Part shown: positions 1-7,772 of the stretch, piece by piece
How the letters are laid out: every line of letters starts with the position of its first letter
Numbering within the stretch: position 1 is the first letter of the stretch
From: an uncultured Ruminococcus sp.
GTDB taxonomy: Bacteria; Bacillota; Clostridia; Oscillospirales; Ruminococcaceae
DNA: 44,759 nucleotides
Reading direction: 5' to 3'
NCBI RefSeq assembly: GCF_934476685.1
Contig: NZ_CAKSNX010000012.1
Coordinates: forward strand, 1 to 44,759
Made by a program: the position numbers and the translations under genes
The notes under the pieces: model-generated
Seen by the model: the letters and a program-made list of their open reading frames with translations, nothing else
Databases searched by the model: none
What the model was told of the DNA's origin: nothing

Positions 1-54
1 TCACCTTTTGAAGCGTCACTTTTACTAAATCTCCCTTCTGAACTTTGGTGACAT

Positions 55-84
55 TTTATATTGCAATTTTCACATTTATTGCAA
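55..84 (-). promoter_or_regulatory. possible divergent promoter at left edge
   Basis: Read on the minus strand there is TTGCAA (79-84), an 18-bp gap and TATAAA (55-60). A GGGAG at 31-35 followed by a GTG at 17-19 could be the start of a gene leaving the window on the left, but only six codons are inside, so the gene itself cannot be supported. Confidence 0.3.
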
Positions 85-108
85 TACCCCCTGTTTTATG
101 CAAAAATG

Positions 109-137
109 TTGACGAACAAAGTAAAGTGTGCTATAAT
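109..137 (+). promoter_or_regulatory. sigma-A promoter of the cytidylyltransferase/epimerase unit
   Basis: TTGACG (109-114), a 17-bp spacer and TATAAT (132-137). It precedes the cytidylyltransferase gene by about 80 bases. An AAAGGAG ribosome binding site lies at 201-207, ten bases before the ATG. Confidence 0.85.
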
Positions 138-216
138 GTTTTTATATGTTTCGGTTATAATATTTGAAAAGGTATAACTATATTGATATTTAAAATTTCC
201 AAAGGAGAATAAAAAA

Positions 217-933
217 ATGAATGTTGCAGTAATCATAGCAGGCGGTTCAGGTCACAGAATGGGGCAGGATATCCCTAAGCAGTTTATCAACGTTTATGAC
301 AAGCCTGTGCTTATCTACACTCTCGAAGGCTTTCAGAAACACCCTCAGATAGACGCTATCGAAGTTGTCTGCATAGACGGCTGGCACGATATACTCTGGG
401 CATATGCAAAGCAGTTCAATATAACAAAACTCAAATGGGTCATCTCAGGCGGCGAAACAGGTCAGGAATCTATCAGAAACGGTGTTTACAACCTTGAGGA
501 CAAATGCTCCCCTGACGATACGATCATCATTCACGATGGTATCAGACCGCTGGTCGATGAAACTGTTCTTTCCGACGTTATCGTAAAGTGTCAGAAGTAC
601 GGAAACGCAGTAACTTCAATGCCATACAACGAGCAGATCTTTGTAGTTGACGATGATATCTCAACAGTAAAATATATACCGAGAGAAACACTCAGACGTG
701 TTTCCACTCCGCAGGCTTACAAGTTCGGCAAGCTTGACAGCGCTTACCACGAGGCTTTTGAAAAGGAGATCGGTATTTACGGTTCTTCATACACAAACAC
801 AATGATGGTAGAGCTTGGCGAAAGACTGTATTTTGCCGCAGGTTCTGACAAGAACATCAAGCTCACCACAAAGGACGATCTTGAAATGTTCAAGGCTTAC
901 CTCAAGTCCGATACGGACAACTGGCTCAAGTAA
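217..933 (+). CDS. TarI/IspD-like cytidylyltransferase
   Basis: Predicted to transfer CMP from CTP to a polyol or sugar phosphate, giving a CDP-activated precursor in the cytoplasm. The nucleotide-binding motif GGSGHRMG (residues 9-16) is followed by DIPKQF (18-23), the signature shared by IspD and TarI/Bcs1. IHDGIRP near 105-111 matches the VHDAxRP block of these enzymes in a variant form, and TPQAYKF follows. The length (238 aa) is normal. The next gene, 15 bp downstream, is a short-chain epimerase/dehydratase, and the two form a closed transcription unit. That pairing resembles capsule or teichoic-acid loci (TarI plus a dehydrogenase) more than the MEP isoprenoid pathway, so ribitol-5-phosphate or a related polyol phosphate is the preferred substrate class. 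This is inferred; IspD activity cannot be excluded from sequence alone. Confidence 0.8.
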   Translation: MNVAVIIAGGSGHRMGQDIPKQFINVYDKPVLIYTLEGFQKHPQIDAIEVVCIDGWHDILWAYAKQFNITKLKWVISGGETGQESIRNGVYNLEDKCSPDDTIIIHDGIRPLVDETVLSDVIVKCQKYGNAVTSMPYNEQIFVVDDDISTVKYIPRETLRRVSTPQAYKFGKLDSAYHEAFEKEIGIYGSSYTNTMMVELGERLYFAAGSDKNIKLTTKDDLEMFKAYLKSDTDNWLK

Positions 934-948
934 GGAGTGTGACGAAAA

Positions 949-1998
949 ATGCATCTTCTTGAAAACGAGCTTTACAGATCAGATGTAGCTGCTGCGGCTG
1001 CTCTGCCTTTTGAATGGGAAAAGCTTAAAAATAAATCTTTCCTTATCACAGGCGCATCGGGAATGATCGGCAGCTTTCTTATCGACGTTATCATGAGCAA
1101 GCCTGAGCTTAACTGCACAATTTATGCAGTGGGCAGAAATGCTGAAAAGGCTCACAAGCGTTTCGGTGAATATGAAAACAGCGGACTTTTCAAATTCATA
1201 TCAGCTGACATAAACAAGCCTATCGATATAGCTGCTGATAAAGTCGATTTTATTTTCCACGCTGCCAGCAACACTCACCCTGTTGCATACGCAAGCGATC
1301 CTATCGGAACTATAACTACAAATATTCTCGGCACATACAATCTTCTTGAATTTGCCGCACAGCATGGCACAGAGCGTTTTGTTTTCGCATCATCTGTTGA
1401 AGTGTACGGCGAAAACAGAGGTGATACGGATAAGTTCAGCGAGGACTACTGCGGTTATATCGACTGCAATACTCTTAGAGCAGGTTATCCGGAGGGCAAA
1501 CGTGCAGGCGAGGCGCTTTGTCAAGCTTATATACGTCAGAAAGGACTTGACATCGTTATCCCAAGACTTTCGAGGACATATGGTCCGACAATGCTTATGT
1601 CAGACACAAAGGCTATCTCACAGTTCATTAAGAAAGGCTGTGCAGAAGAAGATATCGTGCTTAAATCTGAGGGTACTCAGTTCTATTCATACAGCTATGT
1701 TGCGGATGCTGTAACAGGAATACTCACCTGTCTTTTCAGCGGAAAGTGCGGTGAGGCTTACAACATTGCAGATGACGGTTCAGACATCTCGCTGAGAGAT
1801 CTTGCGGTTATCGTGGCGGATTATGCAGGCACAAAGGTCGTTTTCGATCTTCCTGACGAAACCGAAAAAGCAGGATATTCAAAGGCAACAAAAGCTACTC
1901 TTAACAGCTCAAAGCTGGGTTCACTTGGCTGGTCAGCTGCATACGATATGAAAAAGGGACTTACAAGAACTATCGACATTATCAGAACGCTCGATTAA
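949..1998 (+). CDS. NAD-dependent epimerase/dehydratase (extended SDR)
   Basis: Extended short-chain dehydrogenase/reductase of the nucleotide-sugar epimerase/dehydratase type. The Rossmann motif GASGMIG is at residues 35-41 (GxxGxxG), SSVEVYG supplies the catalytic Ser region, and YPEGK (Tyr180, Lys184) is the YxxxK catalytic pair. A C-terminal substrate domain follows (YNIADDGSDISLRDLA). Length 349 aa, typical. It follows the cytidylyltransferase by 15 bp with GGAGTGTGA as ribosome binding site, so the enzyme probably acts on or beside the CDP-linked product, or makes the polyol substrate. An N-terminal extension of about 25 residues precedes the Rossmann fold. A strong terminator closes the unit. 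The exact substrate is unknown. Confidence 0.85.
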   Translation: MHLLENELYRSDVAAAAALPFEWEKLKNKSFLITGASGMIGSFLIDVIMSKPELNCTIYAVGRNAEKAHKRFGEYENSGLFKFISADINKPIDIAADKVDFIFHAASNTHPVAYASDPIGTITTNILGTYNLLEFAAQHGTERFVFASSVEVYGENRGDTDKFSEDYCGYIDCNTLRAGYPEGKRAGEALCQAYIRQKGLDIVIPRLSRTYGPTMLMSDTKAISQFIKKGCAEEDIVLKSEGTQFYSYSYVADAVTGILTCLFSGKCGEAYNIADDGSDISLRDLAVIVADYAGTKVVFDLPDETEKAGYSKATKATLNSSKLGSLGWSAAYDMKKGLTRTIDIIRTLD

Positions 1999-2010
1999 AC
2001 ATTTACAAAT

Positions 2011-2050
2011 AAAACAGGCTTCGGTGCAAAAGCATCAAAGCCTGTTTTTT
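2011..2050. terminator. bidirectional rho-independent terminator
   Basis: Stem AAAACAGGCTT / AAGCCTGTTTT with a short loop and a T run at 2045-2050. Read on the minus strand the hairpin is also followed by a T-rich stretch, so it can serve both the epimerase gene and the convergent c-di-GMP gene. Confidence 0.9.
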
Positions 2051-2051
2051 A

Positions 2052-5000
2052 TTATGGGTTATTTTCCATTGTGATATCACATTCATCAAGGATAAGATTT
2101 TCGGGTTTTGTGACCAGAATATCCTTTCCGTTATCAGACTTGACTGAGATAGCACCGTTGCAGTTGTACAGCTCAATAGTGCTGTTTTCAGAATCACTGC
2201 CCATTGCAACTACGTCCGCACCGTTACAGGCGATATTCATATCACATTCGTGCATCGTTATAGCAAATTCTCCGTCATCTGTTCCTATTCCATGGAGGTC
2301 TTTTCCTCTCAGCATTATATCAACTACTGTGCGGTCGATATTTACGCTGCTGCATTTTGAGGTGTACGCACAAATTCCGCCAAGCTTATTGCCTGAGTTG
2401 TCAATGTGCAGCTCGCTGTCCTCCATAACAACGTCAAGGCTCTTGTTCATACTTCCTATGCCAATGCCCTGTGAACATTGCTGCTTTATGTTTAGCTTTG
2501 TATTGTTTATTCTTACAATAGGACTTGAATAAAAGCTGCCTAGCGCAATTACCTCAACACCGCTCTGCTCTATCTCCAGATCCAGAGTGTCAATGATTAT
2601 CTTTGAACCTGAATTATTGTATCCTCCGCCGATAGCTGTGCAGTGGTCGCTGTCGATATGGATAAACATTCTGTTTTTCAGATGTATGCCGATATTTCCG
2701 TATGAATCATCAACTCCGCAGCCTATGCCGTAGCTCTGATTGTTAAGTGATGATGACATAGTAAATGTTCCGTCACCCACAATGTCGATAGACGAAGTTT
2801 CGGGAACTGTTATTGCGCCCGATATGGAAACATTTCCGCTGATATTCAAAGTCAGCTTTGTGTTGTTTCCTATATGGATACAAGATTCGCCGTGTTCGTT
2901 CTTCATGGAAACATCAACAAGGTTAAGCTTACAGTTTATTCCGTCCTTGATACGGATAAGGATATCGGAGATATAGTCGCTGCTGCCAACAAGGGTGAAC
3001 TCGCTGCTGCCAACAAATATATCGGTGTAATTGTCAAATCCCAATGACATAAGTGAAGCCTGCGTTTCGTTTCCTGTGAAATAGGTCTTTCTTGCAACAC
3101 GGTTCTCAACAAGCTTGTTGTAGTCCTTTATCTCGGTAAGAACATCACTGCCTATATTCTTTATAAGCTTCTCCGACGGCTTGGCTGTGAAGTAGCCCTG
3201 AATAAGGTCTATGCCCATATCAATAACGGTTTTCAGTTCCTCAGAACGTTCAACGCCCTCGGCAAGAACAGAGAAGTTATTGTCATGCGCATACTCTATG
3301 ATATTCTTTGTGAAATGCTGTTTACGCTTATCCTCATGGATATTATTTATAAGACTTCTGTCTATCTTGACGCAGTTAGGCATAAAGGTCAGCAGATTGC
3401 TTATGTTTGAATAGCCTGTGCCATAATCGTCTATGGCTATCTTAAAGCCCATTTTCTTGCTGCGTTCAAGTATCTTTTCAAGCTGATTATGGTTAGCCTC
3501 AGTCTGCTCTGTGAACTCTACCACTACCTTATCCATAATGGCTCTGTATTTTGAATAAAGGACATCAAAATCCTTGTCAGGCAGAGTGCATGACGGAATA
3601 CTGTTGATGAACAGCTTTTTATCCTCAAAATGCTCTGAATTTTCATTAAGGAAGGAAAGGAGATTGCTCATTGTGAGCCTTTCCACGTCCATAAGTCTGC
3701 CCAAAGCGCTTGCGTGATTGAGTATAGCCACAGGCGAAAGCTTTATCTCCCCTGCGGAACGCATAAGAGCCTCATAAGCCACTATCTCACCTGTTCTTGC
3801 GTCTACGATAGGCTGGAAACAATATTTGAGTAGATTATCATTAAGCAGCTTTGAAACATTCTTTCTTTCCTCAGGATCAAACTCTTCTTCCTTGACATCA
3901 GCGGCTACCTTTCTCGACTTATTATGATTATCCTTTGTCAGGGTACGCTGATAGTTCGCCTCATAAGGCAGGGTGTCGAGTATCTCAGGATTATTTATAG
4001 GCGCAGTAACTCTTGATGTGAATATATGTATGCCATACTCACTGTCATTTCCCGAATTATACGCATTAAGATTTCTTTCAAGGTTATGCGGAACTTCGTC
4101 CACAGGCACAGCAGCGTCTATAATGCCTGCAATAATGAACTCATCTCCGCTTACTCTTACGCAGATATCCTCATCACCTGCGCAGTTATTGAGAATGACC
4201 GCAAGTTTCTGAAGAAGTCTGTCGCCCTCGCTGTAACCGTATGCGTTGTTTATTCCGCCAAGGTTTTCCACGTCAACGGAAATGATACGCAGCAGCTTAT
4301 CATCACGGTCGAACTTTCCGCAGCGTTTTGACATTATCTGCTTAAAGCCTCTCATATTGAGCAGACCTGTCAGCGAATCTCTTATCTGAGCGTCCACAAC
4401 TGCGTCATTGTAGATCATATATCTGCGGTGCTTTTCCAGAGCGCATGTAACATATCTGAGCCACTTAGCAAGGGTTATATCATACATAGCTCCGCTGTCG
4501 CCGAAAGAAAGCACGGTATAGCCGAAATTAACGTGAGAAAAATGCAGCGGTATGAAAACGAATGCACATGGCTTTTCACGCTTTTCAAAAAGTTCGGGCA
4601 GCATAAGCTTTTTATCAAAGCTCCTGTTGAAATCAACATTGCCAACTCCGTTCGCTCTGCAAAAAGGCATATCCATTTTATCAGTATAATGTACAGGACT
4701 GTCCTCGCTGTGCATTATATGGTCGTTAAGACACATCCAAAATCTTTCGAGATGAGGGATATAGAATGTATACCAGTCAAGTTTCCATAGATAGTCCTCA
4801 AAATCCTGAGCGGCAATAAGCTCTTCCGACATAAAGTTATAGTATGAGTCAAAGCCGTCACATCTGTTCTGTATCATACTATCAATGGCTGATCTTGCAA
4901 GGGCAGGATAGTTTATCTCACCACAGCCGCAAGTCATACCTGTACACAGTTTACATGATGGTATATCTCCGACAGGTTCATATTCTTCACCTTTTACAGC

Positions 5001-5780
5001 CGCTATTATCTTATGTGCGACTATTTTTGCCATTTTTTCAGGACTTCTCTCGGTAGTCGTGATATTAATGTAATTAGCCACATATGGTTCGTTCTTGCTA
5101 TAACCGGAAACGATAACATCTTCAGGCACTCTCACTCCCCTCTTGGAGAGTTCGCCCACAACTGCGCTGGCAGTAAAGTCGCTGCAGCATACAACAGCAT
5201 CGGGCAGACCTTTTTTTATAATATCATCTGCAACAGAGCCGTAATCATCTTCCCAGTCTTTTCTGTGATATGTATTATTTTCATCTATTACTATGTCATA
5301 CTCGGCAAAAGATCTTCTGAAGCCGTCAAGTATCCTGTTATGGAAATCTGACATTTTCGGACCGCTCACATAAATGATATTCTTTACATCATGACATTTT
5401 ACAAGATGCTCCGTTATCACCTTTGTACACTCGCTGTCGTCAAAAACAACGCTGTCAAAGCCTTCCTCTTCCACCTCTGCGATAACAACAGGCTTATCGA
5501 AACCCTTGAGCTTATCCACTATTTTTCTTTTTATATTTTCGCTGTTGAGCGACTGCAAAAATACGATAGCACCGTCAAGATATTCAGGATTTATCAGCTC
5601 GAATATCTCGTTTTCAAGATCGAGATAATCACCGTCGCCTCTGGTCAGCTGAGTGGAGAAAACAGCTACGTCCATATCAACAGCAAAAAACTCTTTCTGA
5701 ATATAGTAAAGGGCACGGCTAAGATAATTTCTGTCAGCTTCATTTATCAATAAACCGATCAATGGTCTTTGCTTTTCCAA
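2052..5780 (-). CDS. LacI-like sensor / GGDEF / EAL / beta-helix fusion, c-di-GMP signalling protein
   Basis: A 1242-residue protein, apparently cytoplasmic: no signal peptide or membrane segment is visible. Residues about 6-290 resemble the periplasmic-binding-protein-like ligand domain of LacI-family regulators, but no helix-turn-helix precedes it. A GAF-like linker region (about 300-455) follows. The diguanylate cyclase domain begins at DSLTGLLN and has SGDEF at 544-548; no RxxD inhibitory site is evident before it. The EAL phosphodiesterase domain has EAL at 670-672, INxxP, EFTE, DDYGTG, VKID, AEGVE and QGY, so its metal-binding set looks intact. From about 915 to the end are short Gly/Asn/Ile-rich repeats (GIGIGS, AIGGGYNN, GIGTDDGE) typical of right-handed beta-helices. 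The start is TTG at 5780, chosen because GGGGAGGA lies six bases upstream and no ATG is near. Adjacent genes give no clue to its ligand. Confidence 0.85.
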   Translation of the reverse strand: MEKQRPLIGLLINEADRNYLSRALYYIQKEFFAVDMDVAVFSTQLTRGDGDYLDLENEIFELINPEYLDGAIVFLQSLNSENIKRKIVDKLKGFDKPVVIAEVEEEGFDSVVFDDSECTKVITEHLVKCHDVKNIIYVSGPKMSDFHNRILDGFRRSFAEYDIVIDENNTYHRKDWEDDYGSVADDIIKKGLPDAVVCCSDFTASAVVGELSKRGVRVPEDVIVSGYSKNEPYVANYINITTTERSPEKMAKIVAHKIIAAVKGEEYEPVGDIPSCKLCTGMTCGCGEINYPALARSAIDSMIQNRCDGFDSYYNFMSEELIAAQDFEDYLWKLDWYTFYIPHLERFWMCLNDHIMHSEDSPVHYTDKMDMPFCRANGVGNVDFNRSFDKKLMLPELFEKREKPCAFVFIPLHFSHVNFGYTVLSFGDSGAMYDITLAKWLRYVTCALEKHRRYMIYNDAVVDAQIRDSLTGLLNMRGFKQIMSKRCGKFDRDDKLLRIISVDVENLGGINNAYGYSEGDRLLQKLAVILNNCAGDEDICVRVSGDEFIIAGIIDAAVPVDEVPHNLERNLNAYNSGNDSEYGIHIFTSRVTAPINNPEILDTLPYEANYQRTLTKDNHNKSRKVAADVKEEEFDPEERKNVSKLLNDNLLKYCFQPIVDARTGEIVAYEALMRSAGEIKLSPVAILNHASALGRLMDVERLTMSNLLSFLNENSEHFEDKKLFINSIPSCTLPDKDFDVLYSKYRAIMDKVVVEFTEQTEANHNQLEKILERSKKMGFKIAIDDYGTGYSNISNLLTFMPNCVKIDRSLINNIHEDKRKQHFTKNIIEYAHDNNFSVLAEGVERSEELKTVIDMGIDLIQGYFTAKPSEKLIKNIGSDVLTEIKDYNKLVENRVARKTYFTGNETQASLMSLGFDNYTDIFVGSSEFTLVGSSDYISDILIRIKDGINCKLNLVDVSMKNEHGESCIHIGNNTKLTLNISGNVSISGAITVPETSSIDIVGDGTFTMSSSLNNQSYGIGCGVDDSYGNIGIHLKNRMFIHIDSDHCTAIGGGYNNSGSKIIIDTLDLEIEQSGVEVIALGSFYSSPIVRINNTKLNIKQQCSQGIGIGSMNKSLDVVMEDSELHIDNSGNKLGGICAYTSKCSSVNIDRTVVDIMLRGKDLHGIGTDDGEFAITMHECDMNIACNGADVVAMGSDSENSTIELYNCNGAISVKSDNGKDILVTKPENLILDECDITMENNP

Positions 5781-5890
5781 ATGTATTCCTCCCCAAGAGC
5801 CAGATCACAAGATACTTATATCCTGCGCAGCGGCTGCCGTTTTATAGCAAAATGCACAAATAAGCCATTTAATTTCATATTATTAATAAA

Positions 5891-5919
5891 CATTATAACA
5901 CGGCCGTTCTCAAATTTCA
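5891..5919 (-). promoter_or_regulatory. promoter of the c-di-GMP gene
   Basis: On the minus strand: TTGAAA (5914-5919), 17-bp spacer, TATAAT (5891-5896). Confidence 0.75.
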
Positions 5920-6044
5920 ATAGATTCCCCATCATTTTTACCATTATTTCAACTCTGTTAAAGATTTGTTCTAAATCCGTTTGATGCCAATTTGTTAAAA
6001 GGCTGAAATATTTGTGACAAATAAACGAAAAGGCAGACTTATAT

Positions 6045-6073
6045 TTGACAAGGCACGAAAACTGTTATATAAT
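6045..6073 (+). promoter_or_regulatory. consensus promoter of the LCP gene
   Basis: TTGACA (6045-6050), 17-bp spacer, TATAAT (6068-6073): a full-consensus sigma-A promoter about 95 bases before the LCP start. Confidence 0.9.
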
Positions 6074-6124
6074 GTTGGTGAAGTTGATCAAAAGATGTAT
6101 GGTATCATACAACTAAAGTACGAA

Positions 6125-6175
6125 ATGGAGGCAAAGCTGTACGCAATAATACTGTACGGCTGTCACAATGAATAA
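6125..6175 (+). CDS. possible 16-codon leader ORF overlapping the LCP start
   Basis: ATG at 6125 opens 16 codons that end with TAA at 6173-6175, overlapping the LCP start as ATGAATAA. The LCP gene has no ribosome binding site of its own at a usable distance: the only GGAGG (6128-6132) lies inside this small ORF, about 35 bases away. Translational coupling is therefore plausible. Against it, the small ORF has only a weak ribosome binding site and 16 codons could occur by chance. Confidence 0.3.
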   Translation: MEAKLYAIILYGCHNE

Positions 6176-7628
6176 AAAAAATTACGGCGCAAACCCAAGG
6201 CAGGAATACCCTGGGCAGCCTTACTATGATGAGAACGGTGTACTTCACCGCCCGATGCAATCCGACTCTGGAGGATATGCAGATCAGTATGAGCAGGAAT
6301 ACCAGCGGCAGCTGGAGGAATACAACAGGCTTATGGGAGGGACTGACAATGATATTGATCTTCAGTTCCACAGTATGAATGAAAATACAGAAAGTCAGTA
6401 TTTGGGAAAAAGAGAATATGTTCACCCTCAGCGTCAGGCTTCGTCCTCAGGGCAGACAAGACGTTCGGGGCAGAGCGGTCAGAGCCGCAGCAGAACATCG
6501 GGAACATCTGAAAAATACCGTCCCGAAAACCTGAAATTCGGCTCGAACACACCGAAAAAGAACAGCTCGGACAAGTCGGGCAGTTCTAAAAACACAAACA
6601 GATCAAAAAATACAAAAGCAAAGGAGAAACCGAAAAAGGTGAAAAACTCCGAAAAAAAATCACGCAATCCGCACCCAATAAGAACATTTTTCAAGGTGCT
6701 TTTTGTGCTTATAATAGTGCTTTTCCTGCTGCTGAACCTTCTTCTGCTCAGATACATAGGAATGGTGAACATAAAAGAGAGCGGAGAAAGAACTGTCACA
6801 AACGCTTCTATGAACGACAGCAATGTTACAAATATCCTGCTTATCGGCTCTGATACAAGAGAAGAAAATGTCAACGGCAGAACGGATTCAATGATAATGC
6901 TGTCGGTGAACAGAACCACAAAAGAGATAACTATGACTTCATTTATGAGAGATATGTATGTGGAGATAGTCGGAAAGAATTCAAGCGGCGAAAGCGTTGA
7001 TTTCTGGGACAAAATGAACGCTGCATATGTTTACGGCGGTGCTGAACTGCTTATGGACACCATCGAGTATAACTTTGATATACAGGTGGACAATTATGTA
7101 TATGTTGATTTCTATTCATTCGTTGACATAGTTGACGCCATAGGCGGAATAGAGATAGAGGTAACCGACGAAGAGGCTGAGGGAATGAGAGCGCCTATTG
7201 GCGAGCAGAACAAGATACTCGGCAACGAAAAGGGTACAGACTACCTTTCAGGCGGCGGAAAGATACTTATGAACGGAAATCAGGCTCTTGCATATTCAAG
7301 ACTCCGCTATGTGGGCAATTCAGACTTTGAAAGAACTGAAAGACAGCGTGAGGTAATAACAAAGATAATCGACAAGGTAAAGACCTCAGACCCGCTTACT
7401 ATCGACAAGTTTATGAGATCTGCCTGCTCCGATCTTACTACTAATATGTCAAAGGCAGAGATGCTGAAAATGACATACAAGGGAATATTCTCTCTCGGAT
7501 ATGAAATGAAATCACTGAGAATACCGGATGATGATTCATACACCTACGGCACGCACAACGAACAGTCTACTCTTGATGTGGACTTTGACCGCTACCGCCA
7601 GCTGCTCAGGGACGAGATATACGGATAA
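6168..7628 (+). CDS. LytR-CpsA-Psr (LCP) family envelope ligase
   Basis: Membrane-anchored phosphotransferase that attaches undecaprenyl-linked glycopolymers (teichoic acid-like or capsule) to peptidoglycan. The first 170 residues are a hydrophilic cytoplasmic tail rich in Gln, Ser, Lys and Arg, ending in a very basic stretch. One membrane helix follows at about 175-198. The extracellular LCP domain has LLIGSDTR (catalytic Asp229/Arg231 region), NGRTDSM, SFMRDMYV, NAAYVYGG, the DAIGGIEI block and SRLRYVGNSDFERTERQR, all typical. Length 486 aa; the long cytoplasmic tail is the unusual part. An in-frame stop at 6147 excludes an earlier start. It is transcribed alone between a consensus promoter and a terminator. 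A CDP-polyol-type gene pair 4 kb upstream could feed the same pathway. Confidence 0.9.
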   Translation: MNKKNYGANPRQEYPGQPYYDENGVLHRPMQSDSGGYADQYEQEYQRQLEEYNRLMGGTDNDIDLQFHSMNENTESQYLGKREYVHPQRQASSSGQTRRSGQSGQSRSRTSGTSEKYRPENLKFGSNTPKKNSSDKSGSSKNTNRSKNTKAKEKPKKVKNSEKKSRNPHPIRTFFKVLFVLIIVLFLLLNLLLLRYIGMVNIKESGERTVTNASMNDSNVTNILLIGSDTREENVNGRTDSMIMLSVNRTTKEITMTSFMRDMYVEIVGKNSSGESVDFWDKMNAAYVYGGAELLMDTIEYNFDIQVDNYVYVDFYSFVDIVDAIGGIEIEVTDEEAEGMRAPIGEQNKILGNEKGTDYLSGGGKILMNGNQALAYSRLRYVGNSDFERTERQREVITKIIDKVKTSDPLTIDKFMRSACSDLTTNMSKAEMLKMTYKGIFSLGYEMKSLRIPDDDSYTYGTHNEQSTLDVDFDRYRQLLRDEIYG

Positions 7629-7640
7629 ACACATTATTTT

Positions 7641-7676
7641 GGCTGCCGCAGGTAAATTTCTGCGGCAGCTTTTTTA
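7641..7676 (+). terminator. rho-independent terminator after the LCP gene
   Basis: Stem GCTGCCGCA / TGCGGCAGC (7642-7650 with 7661-7669) followed by TTTTTTAT. Confidence 0.9.
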
Positions 7677-7697
7677 TTCTCTGCGACCTTTTCTGCG

Positions 7698-7726
7698 TTG
7701 CATTATACTAAAAAATGTGGTATAAT
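7698..7726 (+). promoter_or_regulatory. extended -10 promoter of coaBC
   Basis: TTGCAT (7698-7703), 17-bp spacer, TATAAT (7721-7726) preceded by TGG, an extended -10. This places the transcription start downstream of the in-frame TTG at 7698, so that TTG cannot be the start codon. Confidence 0.8.
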
Positions 7727-7772
7727 AAATTTAATAGTATATTCAGACTTCAATATGAAAGGACAGATAAAT

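Larger units (their letters stand above)
5781..6124. other. intergenic region between divergent genes
   Basis: Holds the minus-strand promoter of the c-di-GMP gene (5891-5919), the plus-strand promoter of the LCP gene (6045-6073) and their leaders. The c-di-GMP leader is about 105 nt. No other gene or repeat is seen. Confidence 0.7.

Noticed and set aside
1..19. Start of a minus-strand gene leaving the left edge
   Set aside because: A GGGAG and a GTG are present but only six codons fall inside the window, not enough to support a gene call.
7698..7772. In-frame TTG 25 codons before the chosen coaBC start
   Set aside because: This TTG is the first part of the -35 hexamer TTGCAT of the gene's own promoter, so it is not in the transcript. 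The ATG at 7773 has a proper ribosome binding site.
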